From: Rallus limicola
Lineage: Eukaryota > Chordata > Aves > Gruiformes > Rallidae
NCBI GenBank assembly: GCA_022605955.1
Contig: JAKCOZ010000001.1
Coordinates: forward strand, 100,720,211 to 100,784,210
DNA: 64,000 bases
Direction of reading: 5' to 3'
Shown here: positions 1 to 12,679 of the stretch, one piece after another
Numbering within the stretch: position 1 is the first letter of the stretch
Layout of the letters: the number at the start of each line of letters is the position of its first letter
Made by a program: the position numbers and the translations under genes
Notes under the pieces: model-generated
Told to the model about the DNA's origin: nothing
The model's input: the letters and a program-made list of their open reading frames with translations, nothing else
Database searches by the model: none

Positions 1-2029
1 GAGCCAAACTGAATGCTGAGCACAATATATTTAAAAAAAAAAAAAATATTATTACTATTTTCCCATATAACTCGATTAACCTCAGTAAAGAATAATTTCC
101 AAGACCTATTCCTACTGCTTTTCTATAGACATAAAGAGATCAAAAAAATATCCACATATTAATAGATTAACATAACTTCTCCTACCATAGTCTTACAGTG
201 CCATTCAATTCTCAGAATTGTATGGAATGTTTGTATTCTACCTTCTTAGGTGTTTGTTAGAGAAAAGAGAAGGGGAAGATGGTCCAAATGCTATTTTAAG
301 GTAAAGCTAAGTTCAAAAATGACATCATGAAATTAATTTCATCATTACAGGGAGTCTGTATTCTCTTTTTGGTATACTGTAATTTTCAGTGGGGCAAGAA
401 GTAGGGCAGTTATCTTTAAAGTTTTTTCCTTAACAGATGTGTCTGCTTTTCCTTCTTTTCTAGTGCAATACCCACCTTTATTCCCTTTGATCATCAGTGA
501 AGTAGGAAGAAATCAAAATCAAAAATGCTTGGTTTTATTTTAGTAGTTGAAAATTAGTAGAGTATGCAAGCTAGAGAATCATGAAAAATTTCTGGCTTAA
601 AAGCTTTATTAACCAGTTCTAACTTTGCATTTGATACTTAAATTTCTCTTGGGAGCAACAGGGCAGAAAAAGCAATCTTTTATACCACCAGCAGTTTTCT
701 CCATGAAAAAAATCCCAAAACCTTCTGAAGGATGACCTCATTAAATTTTCCTCACATCCATTGGATTTGGTTCATTCTGTCTCTCAATCTTACCAAGTGA
801 TTTTCTGCAGGGGGAACAAAAGCTTACTTCCAGTCATGATCGCAGTTTATTCTGTCTCCTAGATAAAAGATGTGACCTTTCATCAGATGTGTGCTTTTCT
901 TGGGTGTTCACTGACTCTTCCCCCGTATGATGTAAGATCCCTGTTTTTCTGCATTACTGATCACACAGACACATCATGTATTTGTTCTGCAGTTTGAACC
1001 CAGGACCTCTGTGCTATTAAAATCATGCTCCAACACTGGAGTTACACTGTTCTTCGTACACTAAAGCATGTCCTTCTCACTTGTGTATTAATCTCCGTTT
1101 GCAGTTCTACTACTTTGATGACTGAGGCATCGTTCAAATCACAGTGGCACCAAAGCATTTTCTGTTGGATATCTGAGTTTGAAGACTTAACGGCACACTA
1201 TGCAATAGGATTCCCTTATACAAATGGGAAGCACAATAGCTGGTGTAATGTTGATCTTCATATGAAATAATTTTTTCCAGTTCCATGACAGAATGACCAG
1301 AGGTGCTGACCCTTGAAAGAATTCACTCTCAGGCTATTTTTATCAAGCTTAGAGAGAAAAAGAGAGCAAACTGTAATAAAAGGGCAGAATAACACTATAT
1401 TTTGATTTATTTAGTAGCTGAACAGTGTAGGAATTGGGATTTCTTCATGTGAGGGACTATTATTTCAGTTTAATTCTATTGAAATTTCTGAAGAAAGGCA
1501 TTTTCTGAGGAAAGTATTTTGGGTCACTTCAGGCTTTCATTTTGCCATTCATTTTACAGGTTGCATTATGAAACAGGAACATTGTTTTGAAAATAACATG
1601 AAATATATTTCTATTTTTTTCCTTTAAATCACAGAAAAATAAGATTGTACAAAACTAGTATATTAACAGGAGAGTTTTTGCTGCTTCTGAATCAGTATAT
1701 CCTAGAAAATTGTCTAGATTTCAGTGTTAATTTTCTTTACATACATCACAACCTGTATTTTTTTAGATCATTTAGAAAAAAAAAACACATAAAATAATAT
1801 CTATAGATCTTTCTGTAATGAAACATGAACTGCATAGCGTAGGATATAAATATGGAAAAGCTGCTATAGATTCCTGGAATTTTTAAACAGAATAAGGACC
1901 ATAACATTCAAAAGTATAACTTTTATTTTAACATCCACCGCATTTCTTAATAAGCTACTAAGAATGCAAAGTTATAGGTGTGGCAAAAAATAAAAAAAAA
2001 ATTATTTGTATTTTTTGGAATAATCATTA
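1..2029. other. Unassigned AT-rich DNA
   Basis: No repeat family, RNA gene or convincing coding region could be recognised. Short homopolymer A or T runs are scattered through it. The longest open frame (about 81 codons at 1025-1270, +) has no splice context or recognisable motif and is probably chance. Confidence 0.5.
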
Positions 2030-3170
2030 ACCCAAAAAGCAAGATAGATCTCAATAAAGCAGCAGGAGTCGATGACATTTGTCCATAAACTCTGGAAAAA
2101 ATTGAAAGTGGAACTAGAGAATTTCCAGCCAGCTGCATCTTCACTGCCCACAGGCATGGTGCCAGAGATCTGACAGGCTGCCTTCATAACTCCCATTTAC
2201 ACAAGGGGAACTCTACAGGATACTGGCACACTGTATAGGATTTCCTTAGAGCAGGATCCTAGGAACTGCAAACTGGTGAATCTGACTTCTGTCTCTTGTA
2301 GGATGGAGGATTAGTAACCAGGAATATGATCACTGAGGCTGCAGAGCACGTATGTTATGGTATAGAAAGAATGGCTTTTATAATGGAAATCCTGGCTCAC
2401 CAGCCTGCTGGCATCATATGGTATGGTGAGAAGCATCAGTTAGACACAATACATTTGGATTTTCAAAAACTCTTGTCAAAGTTCTAGACTAAAAATCATC
2501 AGGAAACTGAGCTGCAATGGATTGCAGAAAAGTTGTTAGCTTTGTAGGAAATGTCTTTTTCCTAATAGAAAATTCCTCAAGAATAAGCAGAAAAGTCTTA
2601 ATAATAAATTATTATAACAGGGACAAGTCAGAATTGATCACCAGTGGATCAGTTTGGGACCTAGCTTTATTCAATATCTTCATAAAAAGATCTGGTCATG
2701 GCAGTATACACAATGTAATCATGATGTCCTCAGATGACTAAGTTCTTCCAAGTAATCAAACACAAAACCCATGTGACAAGTGATAGAAGGATCTCACAGA
2801 ACGGAATGTAGGAGCAAAAAGTTCATAAATGATTGCAAAAAGTTCACAGATGAGCGTAAGGCAACACATGTAACCAAAATATTCTAAACCTTGTCTATGT
2901 GATGCTGAACTCAGAACTGGCAGTCTCAGCTATGAAAAGTGATCTGTCAGTTTTCTGAAATAATCTGTTCAGTGTTCAGTGGCAGGCAAAAGAGCCAATA
3001 AAATGTTGGGTATCATCAGGAAGGATAATGAGAACAAGACAGATGGTGTCATTTTGCTGCTATATAAAGTCTTGGTACACTTCCTTCTGGAACACTGCAT
3101 AAAATTCTGGTCCTGTTACTCAAAGTCTTGCAATTGGCAAAAGAGAACATGCTGTGTATACAAAGCCAAG
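2030..3170 (+). mobile_element. Ancient CR1/L3-like LINE remnant (reverse transcriptase)
   Basis: Conceptual translation on + shows, in correct order and in shifting frames, pieces of a CR1-clade reverse transcriptase. Around 2050 there is a KAAGVDD stretch resembling the KAxGPDG motif. Near 2440-2480 the frame reads LDTIHLDFQK, matching the RT box usually written as VxYLDFxKAFD. At about 2660-2740 the frame reads GSVWDLALFNIF and then SSDD, matching GSVLGPLLFNxFINDL and FADD. At 2979-3110 it reads KRANKMLGIIRK and LLEHCIKFWS, the RT C-terminal region. Several stops and frameshifts separate the blocks, so the copy is dead. The 5' end and the 3' UTR are not recognisable. The divergence suggests an old insertion of a CR1/L3-type LINE. 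The clade is well supported by motif order, the exact subfamily is not. Confidence 0.75.
2813..2853. repeat. Short direct repeat (about 21-bp period)
   Basis: The 12-mer gcaaaaagttca occurs twice about 21 bp apart inside the old LINE remnant. Probably local duplication. Confidence 0.5.
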
Positions 3171-6100
3171 AACACATTGTTTTCTCAGGTATTGTTTTAG
3201 CAGTCTAATAGTCCAAATTATCTAGTTTAAGCAGTATGGCTAAAACTGTTAAAAAACCAACCAAACAAAAAATGCCTTCCAATCACACACCCCTTTTCTC
3301 TGGTGTAATGGTTACTCTTCCAATACATTTTGTGTGCTAATCTCCACAATTTCAGCCTTCATTTTAGAAAAATGTATGGGGAAAGTCTACATGTAAAAAG
3401 TTCTTCACTGGAAGGCAAGTGATGTTCCTTGGGGTAATTTCTATCTCCTCTGACTTGCATGTGTTTGAGGTTTTCTATGTTCAGCCTGCTCCCTTCCCAC
3501 TGCAGGTCCAGCCAAGTGCCTGATAAAGACCAAAATGACATCCAGAAGGTTATCCTTATAAATGCATCCATGTGAAACACATTTGTTTCCACAGGATGCT
3601 TGGAAGTAGGCTGGTTTGATTTTTATACTTTCATTTAACATGCTGAAGCTATTGATCAGACTGCAATTACTGATTTTAGCAAGGATTATATCTAAAATGT
3701 TCTAATCCTTGTTCTAGCCAGGTAAAGCAAAGCAAGGTTTATTTTCAATGATTTAACATGTCATTTTAAAACTGCATTAAGGATACAATTTCTTAATTTA
3801 AAGGTGCTGAGTCCCAAATAAACCTCACTTTTAATTTAAAACCCAACTTAGCTTCAGCTTGGGACACACAAGGTATGTACCAATCTGATTACAAATTTAC
3901 TTTTTACTAGTGCTGGTTTTGGAGGGGTTTTTTTCCCTTTTATTGGACCAGTGAAATTAAGATTGTTTTGTTTTCACTGCATAGAGTAGCAGTGAATCCA
4001 GAAGTTGGCTGTTTTTCCTCTCAGCTATTAAAAATAAATGGAGATGTCTAGAAACTGAGGGCAATATGACACATGAAATGCCAGTGTTAAAATCCAACAT
4101 AAAACCACAGAAATGCCCCTTATATCTAGGTAACTAGTATTATCAAATGGTGTTATTTAAAAGAATTTTTTAAGAATTTCTAAAAAAAATGTTTAAAAAA
4201 TAAAAGTTTATCACGTTTAACATGAAGATTACAAATGATCCTGTGTGCTTTAGGTGGGTCTTTATAGAGTATTCCAAGTATGTAGAAGTAGTGCCTTTAA
4301 TGCACAACTGTAGAAGTCTCTGAGTGGTTTGAGTCTACTGTACACAACCTTAGAAATTTAGGGCAGCTCAAAGAAGTTTAGAAAATGGTCTTGATCCTGT
4401 AACTTGTGGGCTCAGGCTATAAGGATCAAGATCAAGATCCATGGCACCTTGTTATATGGCAACTTTAGCAGCCTGAGCACTGCTATCAAACATCTGCCTC
4501 ATTTTGGCTGATATTTTAGGGGCTTGCTCCATTCCCTTCCTGGTCACCTTTCTAAAGGGGGAGGAGGGCATAGATGGGTTTTGTTGTTTTGTTGTTTTTA
4601 ACCTGTGTTTTTTTTCAGTGCTTTGAGCTGTGTTTAACAAATTTGTTCTCTAAAAAACAGAATGAAACCTGTTCATCTGTAATTGAAATGGATCCAAGAA
4701 GGACAACAAATTGATCCATCCAGGAATCGGATTCATCACTTCACTAATGTAAAGATTACAATGTACACTTACTAATCCAGCCAGCCTGTGAGAACATAAA
4801 GCTATCATGGGAAAAGCTTGTTGTTGCACGAATGGCAAGCAACCTAGTTTCTTATTCAATCTTGTGTCAATGTCTTTCCTTTTTTTAAAGATGTGGCAAG
4901 CATCACATTAAGAACAAGTGCTGAATATAAATTGCTCAAATTAGCAACATTTGAAATTGAGAATGTTATCTTGTCTCAAAAACACAATATCAATATTTAT
5001 TTAGGAATATAAAGATGTCTGTCTTTCAAAGACTTTAGGATGCACTCAGCCTTACATATGTGAAAAGACTCATTGCCAACAGTTGAATGAGTATATCAAG
5101 TGAAGAAGCTGTGGGAACATTTCTATGACCAAGGTTCTGTCACGAGAAAAAGCCAGTCAGCACTGTGATAAGATTCAAGCAGCATGAAGCTTTTAAAGGC
5201 AAAATGACACAAGCCAGATCATGATTATAAATAGTTAAAGTTATGCAAGTTCTAACAATAACATCATATTCAATGTAGTCTGTCAATAGATAAAATTCTT
5301 TGGTGTTGTATGTTTATGAACATACACATACCCAAATCTAAGCTTCATTAAAAGACCGAAGATACAAGCAGTCTTTATTAGAGTTCTTTTGCAAGCCAAG
5401 CAGTTTCACAAGCACCAGAACTAATGAAGCCTGGTTTCCTATAGATTTGTGTCTCAGGGTTGATTTGTGAGCCCTGACTGATGAGTTCCTTGCAGCAGGG
5501 ATACACTAAAGAGCTATGCTGGCGTGGATTCTTGCTTGTCACAGAAGGAGTGAACTCCTGCCACAAGCATTGCTGTAGTTGGGCACATATGTGATGAAGT
5601 ACAGGATCACCTCTCGGGCCACTTCTATACCCAAAACTTTTTGAAACTTACTATCACTGAGACCTCTATGCATTACTGACAGTTTGCTTAATTATTGAGT
5701 TAAACTCAGAGAGTGGAGAGTGGGGGTATAACTTGAACTGCTTTTCCATACCTGCACATTAATATGTTACAAAGACAAATATTTACAAAGACAAGTAAAA
5801 CCATGCCAATTCAGCCCATTAAATAGGTACCTATGCCAGATAAATCAATTAGCAGTAGCAATGTGCACTGTCCTCCTAAACCTAATGTGCTCCTATTTTT
5901 CCAGTTAGACACAAGCCTATAACCACATGGGACAATTTTAGTTTCATTGTAGGACATATTTCTCTAAAGATTTAAACCATATTTTTACTCATTTAAAATG
6001 AAGACTACAAATTATCTTATCAGGTGAGGTAGACATATTCAAAAGTACAGAGAAATCAATGCACTGTCTGGCACTTGCCAATTCTGCTTTTGAAAAATCA

Positions 6101-7404
6101 CCTTTCCAGTGGAGTGTGTCAATCTAAGCAGCTAGCACCAGTGGGGGAAATGAAATTGTTGCAGAACTTTTACTTACCTATGCAAGTACAGAATTTTAGC
6201 ATACAGCAAGGTTATGTTCAATATTTATTAACCATATGTGTTCAGACACAAATGAAAAATAATATTTTTTTATTGTTTCTTTTCGGCTCAGGAGAAAAGA
6301 AGAGTGTTAGTGGAGGGAGGGATATTTATTCTTAGCGTAAAAATAAATTCATAAAACAAAACAAAAATTCACCTGAAGAATTAGTGTGCTGAAATCTTTA
6401 TAAAAAAACATTATTTTCCTTAAAATTCCACACTGTGTGAGCAAATTCCTCCCCTGCCCCCAAAACCTATGTGCCTTTGTAACTGGTTTCTCTTTGGTGC
6501 TTGTTCAGGCACTTATGGCTGAGCAGCACAGATTTCCAGACACATTTGCAGCTAATAATACCTTGATGAAAAGCTGACTAGCCACTTGAAGAATACACAA
6601 AATTTAATTAATTGGGTCTTTTATATACATGACAAAAATGAGACTGCATCCTTGCCAAGTTATGATTCCTTTGTAGAGATATTGGTGATTTTTCCATATA
6701 CAATGCAACACAGTTAGTTTGATGCAGAGTAGACAATTTTGAATTTCACAAACAGAAATTTATCCCTAAAAGAAACATCTCCATAATTAGCATCTATTTC
6801 TAATCTATTACACTACTCCAGGAATGAGAACACATAACTCCATCATCCATTTCTGCAATGCCATTGCATAATTCTGCCAATAAAGACAAAACCGGAGTGG
6901 TACAAAATACTACTTACAGAAAAGCAACATATCTATCTATGATATCAGGAGAAAAAGTAGTGATTTTTAAAGGCCCTCCTTACCTTTGATACAGTTTTTT
7001 TTTATACTAATGAACAGGTCAAGGGAATATAAATGAGCAAAGAGAGATGACTAAAATGACATTTTTTCTTCCCCCAGTGATAATCAACTGTTGCATAACA
7101 ATTTGTGACATGATTTCTTGGGGTTTATTTTAGTGTGAGGGTTTTGAGAAACAATTAAAAATGAAACATAAGTTCTTTCTAATTTTCATCTCTGTTCTTG
7201 TATAATGTTTTCATTATGATTTATTCTAAGGGAATCACTGTTTGCAGACTGATAATTGGAACTTATCTGTTATATTTATCTTAAGATCTAAATGATACCA
7301 TAAAATGGGAACAAAATTATTTTAGAAGCAGCTTAGCCTTCATGTTCACAAATCTGAAACCCTAAAAACCTTTAGTCCATGTGAATTAAACAATATAGAA
7401 TTAG
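3171..7404. other. Unassigned AT-rich DNA
   Basis: Nothing recognisable was found. Around 5340-5640 the composition is more balanced than the flanks, but no repeat or coding motif was identified. Open frames here are all under 90 codons and lack splice support. Confidence 0.45.
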
Positions 7405-7566
7405 GAAAAAAAACAAACAAAACCCACAAAACACAAACCTAAGTTTTTAAACACTACAAACTTCTTTTTTTATCCAAGCTACTATTACTTCAGGGAAAAA
7501 AAAAACCCAACGCAAACCAAAACAAACCCAAAACCAAGCAAGCAAATGAACAAACCCCCCCAAAAC
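7405..7566. repeat. A/C-rich low-complexity tract
   Basis: Two blocks (7405-7440 and 7494-7566) consist almost only of A and C in CAAA/AACC-type words, separated by ordinary AT-rich sequence. Similar tracts recur at 19824-19910, 35926-35970 and 37030-37064. They may be decayed simple repeats or old tails of retroposed sequences. Confidence 0.6.
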
Positions 7567-9119
7567 AGTGTCACACAGAAAGCCACGTGAACTGTTAAAT
7601 TATTATTAATTTTAGATTTTATATAAGATAGTTTGAGGTGGATTTTTTTTTTTTATACTGGTCTACCAATGCACTATTCCAGCCACTCTCTTCAGTCTTA
7701 GCAGTAGCCAAAATAACTTAGAGGGGGTTTTCTTTGAGAAATATCTTATTTTTCTCCCCTTTCTGTCTTGCTGAAGAGGGAAGTGAGAGAGCAACTTGGC
7801 AGACACAGATCAAGCCAAAATCATCACAACAGGTTTAAATTTCATCCAAATTCTTTTTGGAGGGCGCTTTCCTGTTCTTGTATGAAGAAAAGTCATAAGA
7901 AGTGAGAAACTGAACTCAGCAACCTGTGGAATACTCCCCTGCCTCCAGGAAATTCTAAGTGAATCTGAATCAACAGTGTTAATTAGATTAATTGGCAGAT
8001 TGTTCAGCCTTTCACTTTAAGCTGTTAAACCACAAATGTGTGAAGTTGCTGTTTCAGAACTCTGTAGCCCTCAGAGAAATTGCTTGTTGAAATTATAGGA
8101 ATATGCTTGTAGAGAGATGGTGAAGCTTTTTTAATTTTTTTTTTATTTTATATGAAAGCATTTTCCATTTCTTTGGTTTACAAAAGAAGAAAAACTACAT
8201 TTTATAGTTTGGAGATATTTTTGAGTTTTGTGTTGTTTTTTTTTTAAATCTGGGTAGTTAAAAATATAAGATATTTTTAAGTTTTTCTCAGGCACTCATG
8301 ATATCTAAGCAAATGCACATGCATGCTATTATTACGCTAAGCTTGTATTTTTTTCCACTCTCTTTTTGTGAATGAGACTGTTCATGCAACTCTGCAAATA
8401 GAGGTCTTTGAAGGCCATCATAAAATGCACACACATATTCTGTGAGCAATGCTTCCTTTTTCCAGACCTGCTGACTCTTTGTTTCCACTGTGCAATAGAT
8501 TGCATCACATTGTCCCCTAGCACACTACCATGTTGCTGGACCAGAATTTGCAGAGACACACTTAGCATTCTAGCACTAGTTCAGGGGATGTTAGCTGAGA
8601 AATCACTTTGAGGGCCAAATGAACCCAGTTTGAGAGAAAAAGAGGCTGCACATTTTCATAACTTTTGCACCACACAAACATGAGCTGACCTTGGCAATAT
8701 AATGGAGGCAAGGGTGATTCCACTAGTCCCCAGAGGACTAGAGGAAATACAAGTTTAATGTTCTGTTGGTAGACAGAAGATTGCCCTTATATATCATTTC
8801 CCTTTTCACTTTTTCAGAAAGACAGTGCCTGTTAGTCTCATCTACTTTTCATCAAGAGATATTGTTACTGACAGGACAGATAAATAAAAATTGGGTGAGG
8901 AAAAAGCAAAACACTGTAGAACAAAACAAGTATGGCACTAAATCAAACAGTAGGTGTGATCCTCCTTCCATGCCAGGTATCAGACAAACAACACATGTCA
9001 CTTGTTCAATAACATAATAATTATGATAGACTTACTGGTTTTCAAAATGACCATAACGACCATATTGTTAGTACAGCAGAACAATGATCATGAGCAACTT
9101 TTATGGGGAAAGCTTTTTG
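7567..9119. other. Unassigned AT-rich DNA
   Basis: No repeat, RNA gene or coding exon was recognised. Overlapping open frames on both strands around 8288-8611 are short and look like chance. Confidence 0.45.
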
Positions 9120-10850
9120 TACAACTGGGCACATCCCTGAAATCCATATATGCTCATGGATGCCACAGAGGGAACACCTAAGAGAAATTAGAAATCTGTG
9201 TGCAGCTACAGGACTATGATCCCATTGATTTTACAAGGACACAGTGGGATAGTTCACCCAACTGCTATCTGTGCTGCTACAGATGACTTCAGGTTGTTTA
9301 GGAAGGAAGGGCCAGGAAGCTGGAGAAGGCAAATTGCCCTTTACATGACAGAACAACAGCATTGCCCAGAGCTCTGCCTTGGGACAGATGATGAGACATC
9401 TGAGAGTGGATGGGTCAGGATTAGATGGAAAATCAGTGCAAGTGGTGGTGTGGTGGGTATTTTCTACAGTCTGCCTATTCATGAGAAAAAAGCAGATGAG
9501 GCCTTCTTCAGACAAATGGAAGAAGCCAAAGGTTTTTCACCTCATGGGTGACTTGAATTACCCTGACATCTACTGGAGAGGCAACACAGAGGGGCACAAG
9601 GAATCCACAAGGTTTTGCGACCATATCAATGACAATTTCCTGATACAGGTGACAGAGGATCTAAGAAGCAAAGCTGCTCTGCTGTGCCTCATACTTACAA
9701 ACAAGCTTATTGGTGATGTGATGGTCAAAGGCAACCTTAACTGCAATGACCATGATATGGAGCAATTCAAGATACTGAGAATATGAATCAAGACAAAAAA
9801 GCAAATTCACATATTTGAATTTAAGAGAGACAACTCTGACATCTTTCATCATCTGCCATCTTTCATCAACTCTAACATCTTTCATCATAAGGCCCTGGAG
9901 GAAAGAGAAACACAAGAAATCTGATTAATATTCAGGGATTATATTTTCCAAGATCAAGAATCATCTATGTCAACAAGTAGGAAGACAGAAATTCCAGGAG
10001 TCTGCACATATGAACAAAGGGTTCCTGGCCAAACTCAGTTGTAAAAGGAAGCATAAGGCAGGAACAAGTAACCTGTGAGGAATGCAGATACACTGTGCAA
10101 GCATACAGAGATGCAGTTAGAAAAGCTGAAGCCCACCTTGGATTTAATATGGCAGGGAAAGTCAAAAGCAAAGGGAGGGCTTCTATAACTACATGGGTGG
10201 AAAAGGAGACTAAGGTAAATGTAGACTCACTATCAAATGAGGCAGGGGACCTGGTTACACAGGACATGATAAAGGCTGAGTTACTGAATGACTTCTTCAC
10301 TTCAGCATTTACTAGCAAAATCAGCTACAGAAATCCAGAAGAAAAGTCTGGAGCAAGGAAGATGTACCATTTGTGAAATACAATCAAGTCAGGCAATACT
10401 TAATCACGCTGGATTAACTATTAAGCTGATGGAGTATGGGCTGGATGAGGAGACTGTGAGGTGTATTGAAAAATGGCTGAAAGACCAGGCACAGAGGGTG
10501 GTGATCAGTGGCATGAAGTCTTGTCAGAGGACAGTAACCAATTATGTGATCCAGGGGATAATGCTATGTCTGATCCTGTTTAACCTATTCATGTTATGTA
10601 CATTCATCTGTATCCCTCAACAACTTTGCTGATGATACTAAACTGTGAGGAGTGGCTGATACACCAGACAGTCATGCTGCCATCCAGAGGGACTTTGACC
10701 AGCTGGAGAAATGGGCTGACAGCATGAACCTCATGAAGTTCAACAGGGTGGAGTGCAACGTCCTGCTCTTAGGAGGAATAAACCCCATGCAAGAATATAT
10801 GCTGGGGGTCACCCATCTGGAAAGTAGCTCTGCTGTAAAGGCCTTTCTAA
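9120..10850 (+). mobile_element. CR1 LINE ORF2 fragment (endonuclease + partial RT), decayed
   Basis: The + strand encodes a degraded CR1 ORF2 polyprotein. Near 9200 the frame reads QLQDYDPI...TRTQWDSSPN, equivalent to the endonuclease ETWWDxSHDW region. At 9270-9550 it continues through DDFRLFRKEG, ELCLGTDDE and VGIFYSLP. MGDLNYPDIYW at about 9545-9580 is the GDFNxPDIxW block, and 9615-9790 covers DDNFLIQV to the DHD/E box. From 10095 to 10320 the linker between endonuclease and RT is visible (RDAVRKAEA, DFFTSAFTSK). At about 10350-10430 several hundred bases of RT fingers and palm are missing. The frame then resumes at YGLDEETVRCIEKWL, then RVVISGMKS, then FADDTKL (about 10622-10645), and finishes at ADTPDSHAAIQRD to about 10830. 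Stops and frameshifts make it inactive. The 3' UTR is missing. Confidence 0.9.
9833..9890. repeat. Small tandem repeat inside CR1 fragment
   Basis: Three imperfect copies of a unit containing atctttcatca lie in the CR1 linker between endonuclease and RT. This looks like a local expansion that also helps break the reading frame. Confidence 0.6.
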
Positions 10851-10993
10851 GAAATCATTCGAAGGTTACCTTCAGACATTTTTAAACATGAACCTAAATA
10901 CCTGAGTTAGGCTCCTGGAAGTGAAATGTAGGTTGTTATCGTTTAAACGTATCCAGCTGAAAAGCTTTTCCATATTGCTTGAAGAAATGTCTG

Positions 10994-11540
10994 CCTACTG
11001 CCTGGTTTCAGCAGGGATAGAGTTAATTTACTTCCTAGTAGCTGGTGTAATGCCATGTTTGGGAGTTAGGATGAGCAGTGCTGATCACACACTGATGTTT
11101 TTAGCTGTTGCAAGCAGTCAAGGGCTTTTCAGCTTCTCATCCTGCCCTGTCCATGAGAAGGGGGAGCTGCTCAAGGACCTGGGAAGGGACACAGCCAGGA
11201 CAGCTGATGCAAACTGGCCACATGGATATTCTGCGTCATGTTCCATATATAATAGATGATAGTCTGGGAAGAAGGACAGCTCAGGGTCTTTCAGAACATC
11301 CATATTGGGTGGTGAGCTATTGTGCTGTTCATTACTTGTTTTGTATATTCTTTTATTACTATCATCTTGGTTGTTGTTATTGTTATGCTTGATTTTTATC
11401 CTATTAAACTGTTTTTATCTCAACCTGTAAGTTTGGGGTTTTTTTCTATTTTAAATTCTCCCTCCCCCCACTATGAGGGAAGGGAATGATTGGCCATGTG
11501 GCTGTTTTGGCTTCCTGTCAGGTCAAACCACAACACCTAC
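10994..11540 (+). mobile_element. Solo LTR (avian ERVL-like) with 5-bp target-site duplication
   Basis: The LTR runs 10999-11535 (537 bp), begins TG and ends CA, and is bracketed by the identical pentamer cctac at 10994-10998 and 11536-11540. The body matches an avian solo-LTR type recognised from its opening (ctggtttcagc..gggatagagttaa) and its pyrimidine-rich end with gtcaaaccacaaca. A TATATAAT box at 11246-11253 and an ATTAAA poly(A) signal at 11403-11408 fit promoter and polyadenylation functions on the + strand. No internal retroviral region follows, so this is a solo LTR produced by LTR-LTR recombination. A 5-bp duplication is typical of ERVL-like elements (established knowledge). The exact database family name cannot be assigned here. 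Confidence 0.9.
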
Positions 11541-12289
11541 CTATTTAAAGCACCATTACTGCTGGCATTTAGCACATTCCACTGTGTTCTATGCTTCCAA
11601 GTACAATTTAACAACAGGAGAACAAAAAGTCTTGCAGTACTATGCAGAAATTTATAGAGATTCTGGTCACAATCATAGAAGAAGAAAAATAAGGGTTGAC
11701 ATTTAGGAGTCTTTCTCTGTAAAAAGTCTACCATGGAAGATGCATAGGTGGAAATAACCATTAGAAAGACATAAGCAAATCAGCCCCATTTCTGCATTGG
11801 TTCTGAAATGTAAGTCATGTAGAAGGTAGACTGAATAAGGGGGGAAAATGTGATTCCATTTCCCAAAATATAGGCAACATATACTGGTTTCCTGGGAAGA
11901 AGTTATAACCTGAGGGACGCTTGTACAGAAGTGAGAAAGAAATCTTTTCATCTGCAGCAATAAAAAATCAATTAATCAGTTAATTTTCTGTTTATTTTTT
12001 AGGCAAGTATTTGAGGCAAGGTATTTGTGAAGTTCTTTTTTGAGTTTATCTTCACATTACAGAGAATATTGTCACTATTTTTATTTTCTTTTCTTTCTGG
12101 TTAGGTATGTAAACACTTTAAAAAGGAACATTTTTTGAGGTTTCACTAGAAGCCTTACAACAATTGCATACAAGAAAGGTACTTGGCTGACCTGTTTGTC
12201 ACTACTACAGTCCTTCCTATAGCATTCAGTTTTACTAACATTATATAATTTTAGATAGCAAAATATTAAATAACCTGTTTAAAAGTATG
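11541..12289. other. Unassigned AT-rich DNA
   Basis: Sequence between the solo LTR and the LINE fragments on -. No repeat or coding element was recognised. Confidence 0.45.
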
Positions 12290-12640
12290 GATAGTTTAGA
12301 GGTAGTGACTTCAAAATTTCTTTCAAGAATCCATCTGGACCAACAGCTTTACTCTCCAATATGTCTTTAAAACCGTTAATTATTTCTACTACTGTTATTA
12401 TCCCGCTATTTAAAGCATCACATTGTTCTGAGGACAATTTAGCTAATTTTAGATTTTAAGCTGTTCCTGTGCTCAACTGTTATTAAGATGCTGGTAGCTA
12501 TACAATGATTTGAAATAGGAAATGAATTCTTATTAATCTCCTCTCTATTCTCGTAAAGAATGCCCCTAAGTTTTTTAATTGCAGTAAGTTTAACTGCAGA
12601 AATTGTCTTCCCAATCTCCATCATCCAAATAAACACTTTT
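12290..12640 (-). mobile_element. LINE reverse-transcriptase N-terminal fragment, clade uncertain
   Basis: On the - strand, about 12440 down to 12295, a frame reads LSSEQCDALNSG, then ITVVEIINGF, then KAVGPDGFLKEILK. The KAxGPDG block preceded by an I-T-x-x-E-I stretch is the first conserved RT motif of many non-LTR retrotransposons. A further open frame (12439-12636, -) may be the preceding linker in another frame. The segment lies next to a clear CR1 fragment on the same strand, but the piece does not continue that copy: both contain RT sequence in an order that would require rearrangement. It may be L1-, L2- or CR1-like. Confidence 0.45.
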
Positions 12641-12679
12641 TAAAATATGTAATTTACAGAATTACAAAAAGGTAATCGT

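Noticed and set aside
9231..10318. Frames of 94, 73, 84 and 117 codons on -
   Set aside because: Antisense to the CR1 ORF2 fragment on +, where the endonuclease and RT motifs are clear.
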